Below are positions 1 to 10,154 of a stretch of DNA of 64,000 nt, one piece after another. A program made the position numbers and the translations under genes. Source of the DNA: Acidimicrobiia bacterium (GTDB lineage: Bacteria > Actinomycetota > Acidimicrobiia > Acidimicrobiales > SKKL01); assembly GCA_016649895.1 (NCBI GenBank), contig JAENWR010000003.1:1-64000 (forward strand), given 5' to 3'. The notes below the pieces were generated by a model that searched no databases, was not told the origin of the DNA, and was given only the letters and a program-made list of their open reading frames with translations. Each line of letters opens with the position of its first letter. Position 1 is the first letter of the stretch.

Positions 1-409
<409 letters not shown>

Positions 410-501
410 GATTCTTCTCATTTAGTTGAGAAAGCCCTGATGTTCGTGCTCGCTATGAAGTTCTCGAGAGAAGGCCGCTTCAGCGCCGCTCTTGACAAGA
501 T
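410..501 (+). other. 23S-5S internal transcribed spacer
   Basis: Transcribed spacer between the 23S and 5S rRNAs. It contains two short self-complementary stretches, TTCTCA...TGAGAA (about 412-429) and TTCTCGAGAGAA (about 461-472), which could form RNase III-type processing stems. No tRNA gene is present in the spacer. Confidence 0.6.
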
Positions 502-618
<117 letters not shown>

Positions 619-626
619 TTCTACAT

Positions 627-662
627 GAAGGGGCCCCCGAAAGGGGGCCCCTTCTGCGTTTT
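627..662 (+). terminator. Intrinsic terminator of the rrn operon
   Basis: A perfect 12-bp stem (627-638 with 643-654) is closed by a GAAA tetraloop at 639-642 and followed by TGCGTTTT. It sits directly after the 5S gene and is the strongest intrinsic terminator in the window. Confidence 0.93.
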
Positions 663-725
663 CGGCTACCTCGGCGCGTGGGTGCACGTCAGGTGCGGCC
701 GGCACGGGCGCAGGTGTCGATCCGG

Positions 726-731
726 TAGCCT
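726..731 (+). promoter_or_regulatory. -10 element TAGCCT, leaderless start
   Basis: TAGCCT ends 6 nt before the ATG at 738. There is no Shine-Dalgarno sequence, so transcription probably starts at or next to the start codon. Confidence 0.55.
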
Positions 732-737
732 GCCCGG

Positions 738-1841
738 ATGGCTGATTCCGCTGGTCCCGCTGACCGCCGTCCCCGTACGCGGTCCGATCGGGGCACAGCA
801 TCGCCCGGCCCCGGTGGTCGTCCATCTCGGTCGGCCGATGGCCGGCCTGGCCCTCCGTCGAGTCGCGCCGGTGCATCCAAAGGTTCCGGTGGGCCCAGGC
901 GCGCAGGTGGGCCGGCGCGTGCCGACGGTCCACGCCGCGATGGTGGCGGGTCTGGTCGGCCCGGGGCGGGCCGTGGCCGGGCGGGGCCGGTCGGACCGCC
1001 CGAGCGCGAGACCCCGAAGACCTGGGGGAGCTTGGCCCGAAAGGGTGCACGCCGGCTCGACGACGATCCGCGTGGTGCCGGCACTGCGGTCTCCCATGGG
1101 GGCGAGCGCGGTGAATGGGTGCCGGAGCAGTGGGTCGACGAAGGTCCGGTGCGACGTGAGGCGCAGCGGGCGGTGGGGCGGGGTTCCTCGGCGCGACGGG
1201 CCGCGGCCCCCGAGGCCGACATCGACGTGTCGGTGGCCGACGTCGGCAAGGCCGTGGGCGCGCAGCGGGCTGCGAAGGTGGAGCAGAAGCTCAAGGAGGC
1301 GGCCAAGGCGTTCGAGCACGAGCGCTTCGGAGATGCCAAACAGGTCCTCAAGACGCTGGTCGACCAGGCACCCACCTCGGCGGCGGTGCGCGAACTGCAC
1401 GGGCTCACGCTCTACCGCATGGGGCGATGGAAGTCGGCTGCGGCCGAGCTCGAGGTGTTCCGCGATCTGAGTGGCTCCACCGAGCAGCATCCGGTCCTGG
1501 CCGACTGCTATCGAGCGCTGCGGCGCTGGGCCGCCGTCGATGAGCTGTGGGAGGAACTGCGCTCGGCGAGTCCGAGTGCCGAGCTCGTCACCGAGGGCCG
1601 CATCGTGGCGGCGGGTGCCCTCGCCGATCGTCACAAGGTGAACGAAGCCATCGAGCTTCTCGAGAAGGGGTTTCGGATGTCGAAGCGGCCCCAGGTGCAC
1701 CTCCTCCGTCGCGCCTACGCGCTGGCCGACCTCTACGAGCGCACCGGCGACGTGCCCAAGGCCCGCTCACTCTTCGAGCGCATCTACCTGGCCGACGACG
1801 GGTTCGCCGACGTCGACGACCGCCTCCGGGCGCTGAGGTAG
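738..1841 (+). CDS. TPR-like repeat protein with disordered N-terminus
   Basis: 367 residues. About 150 N-terminal residues are dominated by Arg, Gly, Pro and Ala and look disordered. From about residue 170 the sequence becomes helical and repetitive (AAKAFEHERFGDAKQVLKTL, then QHPVLADCYRALRRWAAVDE and later units), which fits tetratricopeptide-type helical pairs used for protein contacts. No catalytic motif is visible. The ATG at 738 is chosen because a TAGCCT -10 hexamer lies 6 nt upstream. The first clean TPR unit begins near 1280, so the exact start is less certain than the frame. The function is unknown. Confidence 0.75.
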   Translation: MADSAGPADRRPRTRSDRGTASPGPGGRPSRSADGRPGPPSSRAGASKGSGGPRRAGGPARADGPRRDGGGSGRPGAGRGRAGPVGPPERETPKTWGSLARKGARRLDDDPRGAGTAVSHGGERGEWVPEQWVDEGPVRREAQRAVGRGSSARRAAAPEADIDVSVADVGKAVGAQRAAKVEQKLKEAAKAFEHERFGDAKQVLKTLVDQAPTSAAVRELHGLTLYRMGRWKSAAAELEVFRDLSGSTEQHPVLADCYRALRRWAAVDELWEELRSASPSAELVTEGRIVAAGALADRHKVNEAIELLEKGFRMSKRPQVHLLRRAYALADLYERTGDVPKARSLFERIYLADDGFADVDDRLRALR

Positions 1842-1846
1842 GGGCC

Positions 1847-2830
1847 ATGTTCCGAGCAGTTGTCCTCGAATCCCGCGACGGTGGCGTCACCTCGGAGATC
1901 CGCGAGCTCGACGACGCCGACCTGCCCGTCGGCGAGGTCACCATCGATGTGGCGCACTCCACCGTCAACTACAAGGACGGCCTCGCCTACAGCGGGGCGC
2001 CCGGGGTGGTGCGCAGCTATCCGATCGTGCCCGGCGTCGATCTGGCCGGCACGGTGGCGGCCAGCGACGACCTGCGCTACCGCGTCGGCGACCGGGTCAC
2101 CGTGACCGGCTGGCGCATGGGTGAGCGCCACTGGGGCGGACATGCCGAGCGCGCTCGCGTGCCGGCCGACTGGCTCGTGAAGCTGCCCGACTCGATCGAC
2201 ACCCGCACCGCGATGGCCATCGGCACCGCCGGGCTCACCTCGATGCTGTGCGTGCTGGCCCTCGAGCGCCAGGGGCTCACCCCCGATGACGGCACCGTCG
2301 TGGTCACCGGCTCGTCCGGCGGCGTCGGAAGCGTTGCGATCAGCCTGCTCGCCGGACTCGGCTACACGGTGGCTGCGGTCACGGGCCGCACCGAGGAGGA
2401 GCCGTACCTCCGTCGGCTGGGTGCGACTGAGATCATCGATCGGGCGGAGTTGGCGGGCCCCGGCCGGCCGCTCGCGAGCGAGCGATGGGCGGGTGGCGTC
2501 GACGCCGTCGGCAGCCACACGCTGGCCAACGTGCTCGCCGCGACCAAGTACGGGGGAGTGGTCGCGGCATGCGGGCTGGCCCAGGGGATGGATCTCCCGG
2601 CGTCGGTCGCCCCGTTCATCCTGCGTGGCATCACCCTCGTCGGCGTCGAGTCGGTCGAGGCGCCCTATGACAAGCGAGTCGCCGCATGGGACCGGCTCGC
2701 GACCGACATCGACCGCGACCTGCTCGAGACCATGGTCACCGAGGTCGGGCTGTCGGAGCTCCCCGAGGTGAGCAGCCGCATCCTCGACGGCAAGGTGCGC
2801 GGTCGGGTCGTCGTCGACGTGCACGCCTGA
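1847..2830 (+). CDS. MDR-family NADPH reductase, AcuI/YhdH type (acryloyl-CoA reductase-like)
   Basis: 327 residues, the usual length for the YhdH/AcuI branch of medium-chain dehydrogenases/reductases. It shows the family N-terminus (MFRAVVLESRDGGV), the substrate-domain stretch STVNYKDGLAYSG with PGVDLAGTV, and the Rossmann glycine motif VTGSSGGVGSVAISLLAGLG near residue 150. No zinc-binding cysteine pattern is present, as expected for the zinc-independent branch. Family members reduce acryloyl-CoA to propionyl-CoA with NADPH; the substrate here is inferred from family only. The ATG at 1847 is 5 nt after the preceding stop codon. Confidence 0.87.
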   Translation: MFRAVVLESRDGGVTSEIRELDDADLPVGEVTIDVAHSTVNYKDGLAYSGAPGVVRSYPIVPGVDLAGTVAASDDLRYRVGDRVTVTGWRMGERHWGGHAERARVPADWLVKLPDSIDTRTAMAIGTAGLTSMLCVLALERQGLTPDDGTVVVTGSSGGVGSVAISLLAGLGYTVAAVTGRTEEEPYLRRLGATEIIDRAELAGPGRPLASERWAGGVDAVGSHTLANVLAATKYGGVVAACGLAQGMDLPASVAPFILRGITLVGVESVEAPYDKRVAAWDRLATDIDRDLLETMVTEVGLSELPEVSSRILDGKVRGRVVVDVHA

Positions 2831-2865
2831 GGGGCTCCGCCGCCCAAGCTGTCAGACCCCCTCGG

Positions 2866-2871
2866 TAGGGT
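2866..2871 (+). promoter_or_regulatory. -10 element TAGGGT upstream of the SSB-like gene
   Basis: TAGGGT in the intergenic gap, about 68 nt before the GTG at 2939. This gives a normal 5' UTR containing a Shine-Dalgarno sequence (GGAGG, about 2928-2932). No convincing -35 box was seen. Confidence 0.4.
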
Positions 2872-2938
2872 CATCACCAACTTCCCCCATCGAACGACGA
2901 GGCCCGCCACGCGGCGCGGCCACAGCTGGAGGAACGAC

Positions 2939-3358
2939 GTGACACCCACGAACATCGCACCGACCGAGCAGACCGCACCGACCGAGGACGCAGGGCCGGA
3001 GGCGACGACAGGCGTCAACCTGGTGGTGGTGCGGGGCCACCTCTCGAGCGACCCGGTGCAGCGCGAGCTGCCGTCGGGCGACCTGCTCCACTCCTATGAG
3101 CTGACGGTGCGCAGCGGCGACCTGCCGGCCGACACGGTCCCGGTGGTCCTCATCGGAGCCGTCCCGCCGAAGAACCTGTGCCGTGGTTCCGAGGTGCTCG
3201 TGGTCGGGCGGGTGCGCCGCCGGTTCTTCCGTGCCGGCGGTTCCACGGCGAGCCGCACCGAGGTGGTGGCCGAGCGCATCGTCGCGGCGCGCCGCACCAG
3301 CGCGGTCGCCGGCGTCCTGCACCAGGCTTCCGAGCGACTCAAGAGCAGCCCCTCGTGA
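2939..3358 (+). CDS. Single-stranded DNA-binding protein-like OB-fold protein
   Basis: 139 residues. After a ~20-residue Thr/Ala-rich leader, residues 25-105 resemble an SSB OB-fold: VNLVVVRGHLSSDPVQREL, then LHSYELTVRS, then GSEVLVVGRVRRRFF. The acidic DDDIPF tail of canonical SSB is absent, so this is a paralogue or distant relative rather than the main replication SSB. The GTG start at 2939 is supported by a GGAGG Shine-Dalgarno 6-7 nt upstream. It is followed by korAB, which has its own promoter. Confidence 0.68.
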   Translation: MTPTNIAPTEQTAPTEDAGPEATTGVNLVVVRGHLSSDPVQRELPSGDLLHSYELTVRSGDLPADTVPVVLIGAVPPKNLCRGSEVLVVGRVRRRFFRAGGSTASRTEVVAERIVAARRTSAVAGVLHQASERLKSSPS

Positions 3359-3396
3359 GCCGATGCGAAGTCATCGCGCGTTGGACGCCGCGTCTG

Positions 3397-3402
3397 TAGG
3401 GT
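3397..3402 (+). promoter_or_regulatory. -10 element TAGGGT upstream of korA
   Basis: TAGGGT about 37 nt before the korA GTG. The transcript would carry a 5' UTR of about 30 nt that contains the GAGGGAGAG ribosome-binding site at 3428-3436. Confidence 0.45.
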
Positions 3403-3439
3403 GGCCACAGGAACCACAACATGCATTGAGGGAGAGCGC

Positions 3440-5306
3440 GTGACTGACACAGCGGCGCGGCCAGAGCCCACGACCATCGATCGCCTGGTCATCCGATTCG
3501 CCGGGGACTCCGGCGATGGGATGCAGCTCACCGGCGACCGGTTCACCAGCGCCAGTGCGCTGTTCGGCAACGACCTGGCCACCTTGCCGGAGTTCCCCGC
3601 GGAGATCCGTGCTCCGGCTGGCACCCTCGCAGGAGTCTCCGCCTTTCAGGTGCACATCTCCGATCACGAGATCACGACACCTGGCGACGCCCCCAACGTG
3701 CTCGTGGCCATGAACCCCGCAGCGTTGAAGGCCGAGCTGCACGACCTCGAGGCGGGCGGCTCGATCATCGTCAACAGCGACACGTTCGAGGAGCGGAACC
3801 TGGCCAAGGCCGGCTATGCGCAGAACCCCCTCGCCGACGGCAGCCTCAAGGGCTACTCGGTCTACGAGATCCCCATGACCACGTTGACCAAGGAGGCGGT
3901 GGCACCGGCCGGCGTCAAGCCGCGCGATGCCGACCGGTCGAAGAACTTCTTCGCCCTCGGCCTCGTGAGCTGGATGTACACCCGTCCGGTCGAGCCCACC
4001 CTCGAGTGGATCGCCGAGAAGTTCGGCGGCACCCCGATGGTGCACGAGGCCAACGTGTTGGCGTTCAAGGCCGGTCACGCCTTCGGCGAGACGGCCGAGC
4101 TCTTCGACCACACCTACGAGGTGCTCCCGGCCCCGCAGCAACCCGGCACCTACACCAACATCGGCGGCAACACCGCGCTGGCGTGGGGCCTTGTCGCCGC
4201 CAGCCAGCTGGCGAAGCTCCCCATTTTCCTCGGCTCCTACCCGATCACCCCGGCATCCGACATCCTCCACGAGCTGTCGAGGCACAAGAACTTCGGGATC
4301 CGCACCCTGCAGGCCGAGGACGAGATCGCCGGCATCGGTGCTGCTCTCGGCGCTGCCTTCGGTGGCCACATCGGGGTCACCACCACGAGCGGGCCGGGGG
4401 TCGCGCTCAAGTCCGAGACGATGGGCCTGGCGGTCAGCCTCGAGCTGCCCCTCGTCGTCATCGACATCCAGCGAGGCGGTCCGTCCACGGGCCTGCCCAC
4501 CAAGACCGAAGCGGCCGACCTCCTCATGGCGATGTACGGCCGCCACGGCGAGTCGCCCATCCCCATCGTTGCCCCGTCGACGCCATCGGATTGCTTCGCC
4601 ACCGCCATCGAGGCCGTGCGCATCGCCCTCACCTACCGCACGCCGGTGCTGTTGCTGTCCGACGGATACCTCGCCAACGGCACCGAACCGTGGCGCCTGC
4701 CCGACGTCGCCAGCCTCGAACCCATCGAGGTGGAGTTCGCGACCGCCCCGAACCACACGTCGGCCGACGGCGAGCCCGACTACTGGCCCTACCTGCGCGA
4801 TCCCGCCACCCTGGCCCGTTCGTGGGCCGTTCCGGGCACTCCAGGTCTCATGCACCGCATCGGCGGCATCGAGAAGGCCGACGGTTCCGGCAACATCTCC
4901 TATGACCCCGCCAACCACGGCCACATGGTGGCGCTGCGGGCTGCCAAGGTGGCGGGCATCGCCGCCAGCATCCCGCCGCTCGAGGTCACCGGCGACGTCG
5001 ACGATGCCGAGATCCTCGTTCTCGGATGGGGCTCCACATGGGGCGCCATCTCCGCCGGCGTCGACCGCGTCCGAGCGGGCGGCCGTCGGGTCGCTCAGGC
5101 CCACCTCCGTCACCTCAACCCCTTCCCGTCGAACCTCGGCGATGTGCTGCGTCGATACCCCCGGGTGCTGGTCCCCGAGATGAACCTCGGCCAGCTCTCC
5201 CGCCTGGTCCGAGCCGAGTTCCTCGTCGACGCCCGGTCGGTCAACAAGGTGGAGGGCACACCCTTCATCGCCTCTGAACTGCAGGCCGCGATCCTTGGAG
5301 CCCTCG

Positions 5307-5314
<8 letters not shown>
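3440..5314 (+). CDS. korA: 2-oxoglutarate:ferredoxin oxidoreductase, alpha (gamma-alpha fused) subunit
   Basis: 624 residues. With KorB it oxidatively decarboxylates 2-oxoglutarate to succinyl-CoA, passing electrons to ferredoxin. Residues ~15-205 form the gamma domain (FAGDSGDGMQLTGDRF, PAEIRAPAGT). The alpha domain follows, with the signature GSYPITPASDILHELS and a pyrimidine-binding-type core (LQAEDEIAGIGAALGAAFGG). The fused gamma-alpha layout matches the actinobacterial two-subunit KorAB (M. tuberculosis Rv2455c/Rv2454c). The GTG at 3440 is chosen because a GAGGGAGAG ribosome-binding site precedes it; an earlier in-frame ATG at 3401 lies at the presumed promoter. The 3' end overlaps korB by 8 nt. 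Confidence 0.93.
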
Positions 5315-6329
<1,015 letters not shown>

Positions 6330-6360
6330 ACCGACGGCGGGCCGGCCGGAACTGACCGAG

Positions 6361-7557
6361 CTAATCGATCGACCTGAACACCTGTCCGGTACGGGGCTTC
6401 GGGTGGAAGAAGGTGGTCTTCGGCGGCATCCGCTCGCCGCCGTCGGCGGTGGCCGAGATGGCCTCGATGCTGGCCGGTCGCACCAAGATGCCAGCGGCCG
6501 CCTGGCCGGATTCGACGGCACGTGCCACCTCGGCGACACCGTGCTGGTAGCGCAGCTCGTGGCCTGCCACGCCGGCGAGCGCGGCGTCGACCCGGCTCGT
6601 GTCGAGGTCGCGCACGCCGTCGAACGCCCCATCTCGCGGCCGCATCTCGCGAGCGCCGCCCGGTTCGACGAGCACCAGGACGCCGCCGTCGATCATGTGG
6701 TCGAGGGTGCGCGTGTCGAGGTCGATCGGCTCGACCACCTCGAACCAAGGGTCGAGCGCACCAGCGAGGTCGAACCCGTCGGGTAGCCCGTCGAGCAGGC
6801 GGTGGATGGGCAGCACGGTGAGCTCGTCGGCCACCAGCTCCACCACGTAGATCATCGCCGCCTCGGCCGCTCCCGCCGAGCCGCCATCGGCGGTGCGCCG
6901 CTCGTCGCGGTAGGCCACCGAGGTTTCGAAGCGGTGGTGACCGTCGGCGATCACCACCGGATGTGCCGCCACGGCCATGCTGATGGCGTCGATCGTGGCG
7001 CTGTCGTCGATGATCCAGAGCGAGTGCTCGACGCCGTCGTCGTCGGTCCAGGTGGGGTCGTCGTCGCCCGGATCGCCCAGGAGCGCTGTGAGGCCGGCAG
7101 CTGGAGTGAGCCCCCAGATGCACGACAGGTTGGCCCGACACGACCGCAGCATCTGCAGCCGGTCGCTCTTGGCCTTGGGGGTGGTGTGCTCGTGGGGGAG
7201 GATGTCGCCATCGCCCGGCCGCGAGAGCTCGACGGCACCGATGACACCGGTGGTGTGGCGGGCCCGGCCGGCGGGATCGGTGAACGACATGCGGTAGCCG
7301 TAGAAGACCGGCGCGGCGTCGTCGACGAGGATGCCATCGGCCCGCCACTGCTGCAGGAGTGATGCCGCCACGCCGTAGCGGTCGACCCCATCGGCGTCGA
7401 CCGGCAGGTCGATGTGCACCGCGTTGTGCGGGTGGCGAGCGGCCAGCCGCGCACGCTGCTCGTCGTCGATGACGTCGTAGGGCGGAGCGGTGAGATCGGC
7501 CAGCGACGCGCGCGTGGCGTCGTAGCGGATCCCGGCGAAGGGGGAGAAGGCAGGCAT
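6361..7557 (-). CDS. DUF1015 family protein
   Basis: 398 residues, convergent with korB. The start MPAFSPFAGIRYD and the following stretch LTAPPYDVIDDEQRARL are typical of DUF1015, as are the internal block VADGHHRFETSVAYRDER and the C-terminal PKTTFFHPKPRTG. The ATG at 7557 is chosen because it gives the family N-terminus; in-frame ATGs at 7566 and 7614 would add extra residues unlike relatives. DUF1015 proteins are widespread in bacteria, but their biochemical activity is not established. It is divergent from the HAD phosphatase across a 77-nt gap. Confidence 0.85.
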   Translation of the reverse strand: MPAFSPFAGIRYDATRASLADLTAPPYDVIDDEQRARLAARHPHNAVHIDLPVDADGVDRYGVAASLLQQWRADGILVDDAAPVFYGYRMSFTDPAGRARHTTGVIGAVELSRPGDGDILPHEHTTPKAKSDRLQMLRSCRANLSCIWGLTPAAGLTALLGDPGDDDPTWTDDDGVEHSLWIIDDSATIDAISMAVAAHPVVIADGHHRFETSVAYRDERRTADGGSAGAAEAAMIYVVELVADELTVLPIHRLLDGLPDGFDLAGALDPWFEVVEPIDLDTRTLDHMIDGGVLVLVEPGGAREMRPRDGAFDGVRDLDTSRVDAALAGVAGHELRYQHGVAEVARAVESGQAAAGILVRPASIEAISATADGGERMPPKTTFFHPKPRTGQVFRSID

Positions 7558-7634
7558 CGGACCCATCCTGGCAGAACCCCGGGACGGGTTCGACCTGGTG
7601 CCCGGGGTCGCCACGCGTCTGCGAGCATGGCCCG

Positions 7635-8411
7635 ATGCGATGGGTGGTCGACCTCGACGGAGTGATGTACCTGGCGACCCAACCCATCGCTGGCTCGGTC
7701 GACGCCATCGCCCGTCTGCTCGCCGCCGGCCACGAGGTGGTGTTCGTCACCAACAACTCGTCGTCGCCGGTGGCCAGCGTGGAAGCGAAGCTCTCCGCGC
7801 TGGGGGTGGATGCCCGGGGCCGGGTCCTCACCTCGGCGATGGCGGCGGCGACCATGGTGGAACCGGGGGAGAGGGTGCTCGTCTGCGGCGGTCCCGGAAT
7901 CGTCGAGGAGGTCAGCCGTCGCGGCGCTGAGGTGGTGGACGGCCCCGACGTCGACGTGGTCGTCGTGGGCCTCACCCGCGACCTCACCTACGACCTGTTG
8001 ACGCGGGCGACCCTGGCCGTCCGGCGTGGCGCCCGGCTCCTGGCGACCAACGACGATGCCACGTTCCCCACGCCAGAGGGGCAGATCCCCGGCGGAGGCG
8101 CCATCCTCGCCGCGGTGGTCACTGCATCCGGGGCGGTGCCCACCATCGCCGGCAAACCCCATGCCCCGATGGCTGGCCTCGTGCGGTCCCGGCTCGGTGC
8201 CTCGGGCATCGTCGTCGGCGACCGACCCGACACCGACGGACGCTTCGCCGTCGAGCTCGGCTACCGCTTTGCCCTGGTGTTGAGCGGCGTCACGTCGACG
8301 GCGGACCTGCCCGTCACGCCGCAGCCGCACGTGGTCGCCGCCGATCTGGCCGAGGTCGTCGACCTGCTCGGCACCGGCGGCCGGCTGTCGGGCTCATACG
8401 GGGAGGGCTGA
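7635..8411 (+). CDS. HAD-IIA hydrolase (NagD/p-nitrophenyl phosphatase type)
   Basis: 258 residues. The HAD-IIA motifs are clear: nucleophile motif VVDLDGVMY at residue 4, motif II FVTNNSS near 37, a large C2 cap in the middle, GKPHAPM with the motif III lysine near 175, and motif IV IVVGDRPDTDGRFA near 192. It probably dephosphorylates a small phosphomonoester; the substrate is unknown. In many actinobacteria a gene of this family precedes tlyA. Its stop codon (8409-8411) is in the same frame as tlyA, and a GGGAGGG ribosome-binding site for tlyA lies inside its last codons. Confidence 0.88.
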   Translation: MRWVVDLDGVMYLATQPIAGSVDAIARLLAAGHEVVFVTNNSSSPVASVEAKLSALGVDARGRVLTSAMAAATMVEPGERVLVCGGPGIVEEVSRRGAEVVDGPDVDVVVVGLTRDLTYDLLTRATLAVRRGARLLATNDDATFPTPEGQIPGGGAILAAVVTASGAVPTIAGKPHAPMAGLVRSRLGASGIVVGDRPDTDGRFAVELGYRFALVLSGVTSTADLPVTPQPHVVAADLAEVVDLLGTGGRLSGSYGEG

Positions 8412-8447
8412 GCCGCGAGCGCACGTCGCCGACTCGACCTCGAACTG

Positions 8448-9248
8448 GTGCGCCGGGGCCTGGTGCCCTCGCCCGAGCGCGCCCAGGCTGCGATCGCCGC
8501 CGGGCGCGTCACCGTGGGCGGGGCCCCGGCGGTGAAGGCAGCGCGCCTCGTGGCTGCCGACGAGGCGATCGAGATCCTGGGGCCGCCCGCTCGCTTCGTC
8601 GGGCGAGGAGGCGAGAAGCTCGACGGTGCCCTCGACCGCTTCGAGGTCCGGGTGGAGGGCCGCCGGGCGATCGATTGCGGTGCATCCACGGGGGGCTTCA
8701 CCGACTGCCTCCTCCAGCGCGGTGCGCTCGAGGTGGTGAGCATCGACGTGGGCTACGGACAGCTGCACGAACGGCTCCGTGCCGACCCCCGTGTTCGGTC
8801 GTTCGAGCGCACCAACATCCGAGGTCTCGATCCGTCGAGCGTGGGGGGACCGGCGCCGATGGTGGTGGGCGACCTGTCGTTCATCTCGCTCCGAACGGTC
8901 GTCGACGACCTCCTCCAGCTGGCCGAACCCGCCGCCGATCTCGTGCTGCTGGTGAAGCCGCAGTTCGAGGCCGGCCGGGTCGAGGCGGCGCGGGGTCGAG
9001 GCGTGATCACCGACCCCGAGGTGTGGCGGCGGGTGCTCGACGAGGTGCATGACTCGTTCGCCGACCGAGGAACAGCCATCATGGGGGCCATGACCTCGCC
9101 CATCGAGGGCGCCGACGGCAACGTCGAGTTCCTCGTCCACCTCGTCGCCGCACCCGCCAAGCGGCTCGACACCGCCCGGCTCGACACCGCCCGCGTCGAC
9201 ACCCTGCTCGGCACGGTCGTCGACGAGGCGATCGCCCGGCGGGGCTGA
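8448..9248 (+). CDS. tlyA: TlyA family S4-domain rRNA 2'-O-methyltransferase/hemolysin
   Basis: 266 residues from the first usual start codon (GTG 8448). Members methylate 16S and 23S rRNA ribose 2'-OH groups. An S4 RNA-binding domain (ERAQAAIAAGRVTVGGAPA) is followed by an FtsJ-like SAM domain: RAIDCGASTGGFTDCLLQRG, VSIDVGYGQLHERL and LVLLVKPQFEAGR. The GTG at 8448 cuts into the first strand of the S4 domain. The reading frame continues upstream with family-like residues (ARRRLDLELVRRG) as far as 8412 without a usual start codon. A GCG codon at 8415 sits 7 nt after GGGAGGG, exactly where a GTG is expected. The C-terminus ends in a triple RLDTA-type repeat. Confidence 0.87.
   Translation: MRRGLVPSPERAQAAIAAGRVTVGGAPAVKAARLVAADEAIEILGPPARFVGRGGEKLDGALDRFEVRVEGRRAIDCGASTGGFTDCLLQRGALEVVSIDVGYGQLHERLRADPRVRSFERTNIRGLDPSSVGGPAPMVVGDLSFISLRTVVDDLLQLAEPAADLVLLVKPQFEAGRVEAARGRGVITDPEVWRRVLDEVHDSFADRGTAIMGAMTSPIEGADGNVEFLVHLVAAPAKRLDTARLDTARVDTLLGTVVDEAIARRG
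9162..9206 (+). repeat. 15-bp tandem repeat (3 units) at the tlyA 3' end
   Basis: Two identical 15-bp units (CGGCTCGACACCGCC) at 9162-9191 are followed by a diverged third copy at 9192-9206. They encode RLDTA-RLDTA-RVDTL. The repeat is in frame, so copy-number change would only lengthen or shorten the tail beyond the methyltransferase core. Confidence 0.8.
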
Positions 9249-9256
9249 GGAGCGCC

Positions 9257-10114
9257 ATGGCGACGGTGGGCTTGGTGCTGCACCAGGAGAGGCCGCTAGT
9301 GCGTTCGCTCGCGCACGAGGCCACGACGTGGCTCCGAGCCCACGGCCACCGGCCGGTGCTCACGGCCGAGGACGCCGCGCTCGCGGGCGTTCCCGCCGAT
9401 GCCGACACCTCCGACTTCGGTCACGACCTCGACGTGGTGCTCAGCCTCGGAGGCGACGGCACCATGCTGCGCACGGTGCACATGGCGGCGCCGTACGACG
9501 TCGACGTGCTCGGGGTCAACGTCGGCCACATGGGCTACCTCACCGAGGTGGAACCCGCTGGCCTGGTCGATGCCCTCGAGCGCTACTTCGCCGGCGACTT
9601 CGGCATCGAGCGGCGGATGCTGATGGAGGTGTCCGTGCACGTCGGCGACACCGACGAGCCGTCGATCACCGACCACGTGCTCAACGAGGCCGTCATCGAG
9701 AAGGTGGCCTCCGGGCACACGGTGCGCCTCGGGGTGGCGCTCGACGGCGATCACTTCACCACCTACGCCACCGACGGGCTCATCGTGGCCACGCCCACCG
9801 GCTCCACCGCCTACGCGTTCTCCGCCCGCGGCCCGATCGTCGACCCGATCCATCGGGCGCTGCTCCTCACGCCGGTCGCCCCGCACATGCTCTTCGACCG
9901 GTCGCTGGTGCTCGACCCCGCGACCGAGGTGACGGTGTCGGTGCGCGACCACCGTCCGGCCAGCGTGGCCGTCGACGGACGTCCGATCAGCGTCCTGGGC
10001 GAGGGTGACACCGTCCGGTGCCGAGCGTCGGAGCACACCGCGCGGCTGGTCACGTTTGGACCACGCGAGTTCCACCGCATCCTCAAGACCAAGTTCGGTC
10101 TCAACGAGCGATGA
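9257..10114 (+). CDS. nadK: NAD kinase
   Basis: 285 residues. It phosphorylates NAD to NADP. The family motifs are present: LSLGGDGTMLRTVH (GGDGT, near residue 68), LGVNVGHMGYLTEV, the NE-containing stretch HVLNEAVIEK near 140, and the substrate-binding loop ATPTGSTAYAFSARGPIV near 180. A GAGGAG sequence lies 4 nt before the ATG. The order tlyA-nadK-recN is conserved across Actinobacteria. Confidence 0.95.
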   Translation: MATVGLVLHQERPLVRSLAHEATTWLRAHGHRPVLTAEDAALAGVPADADTSDFGHDLDVVLSLGGDGTMLRTVHMAAPYDVDVLGVNVGHMGYLTEVEPAGLVDALERYFAGDFGIERRMLMEVSVHVGDTDEPSITDHVLNEAVIEKVASGHTVRLGVALDGDHFTTYATDGLIVATPTGSTAYAFSARGPIVDPIHRALLLTPVAPHMLFDRSLVLDPATEVTVSVRDHRPASVAVDGRPISVLGEGDTVRCRASEHTARLVTFGPREFHRILKTKFGLNER

Positions 10115-10154
10115 CCTGCACCAGCGCCCTACCGGTTACAGATCGGCGCCACCG

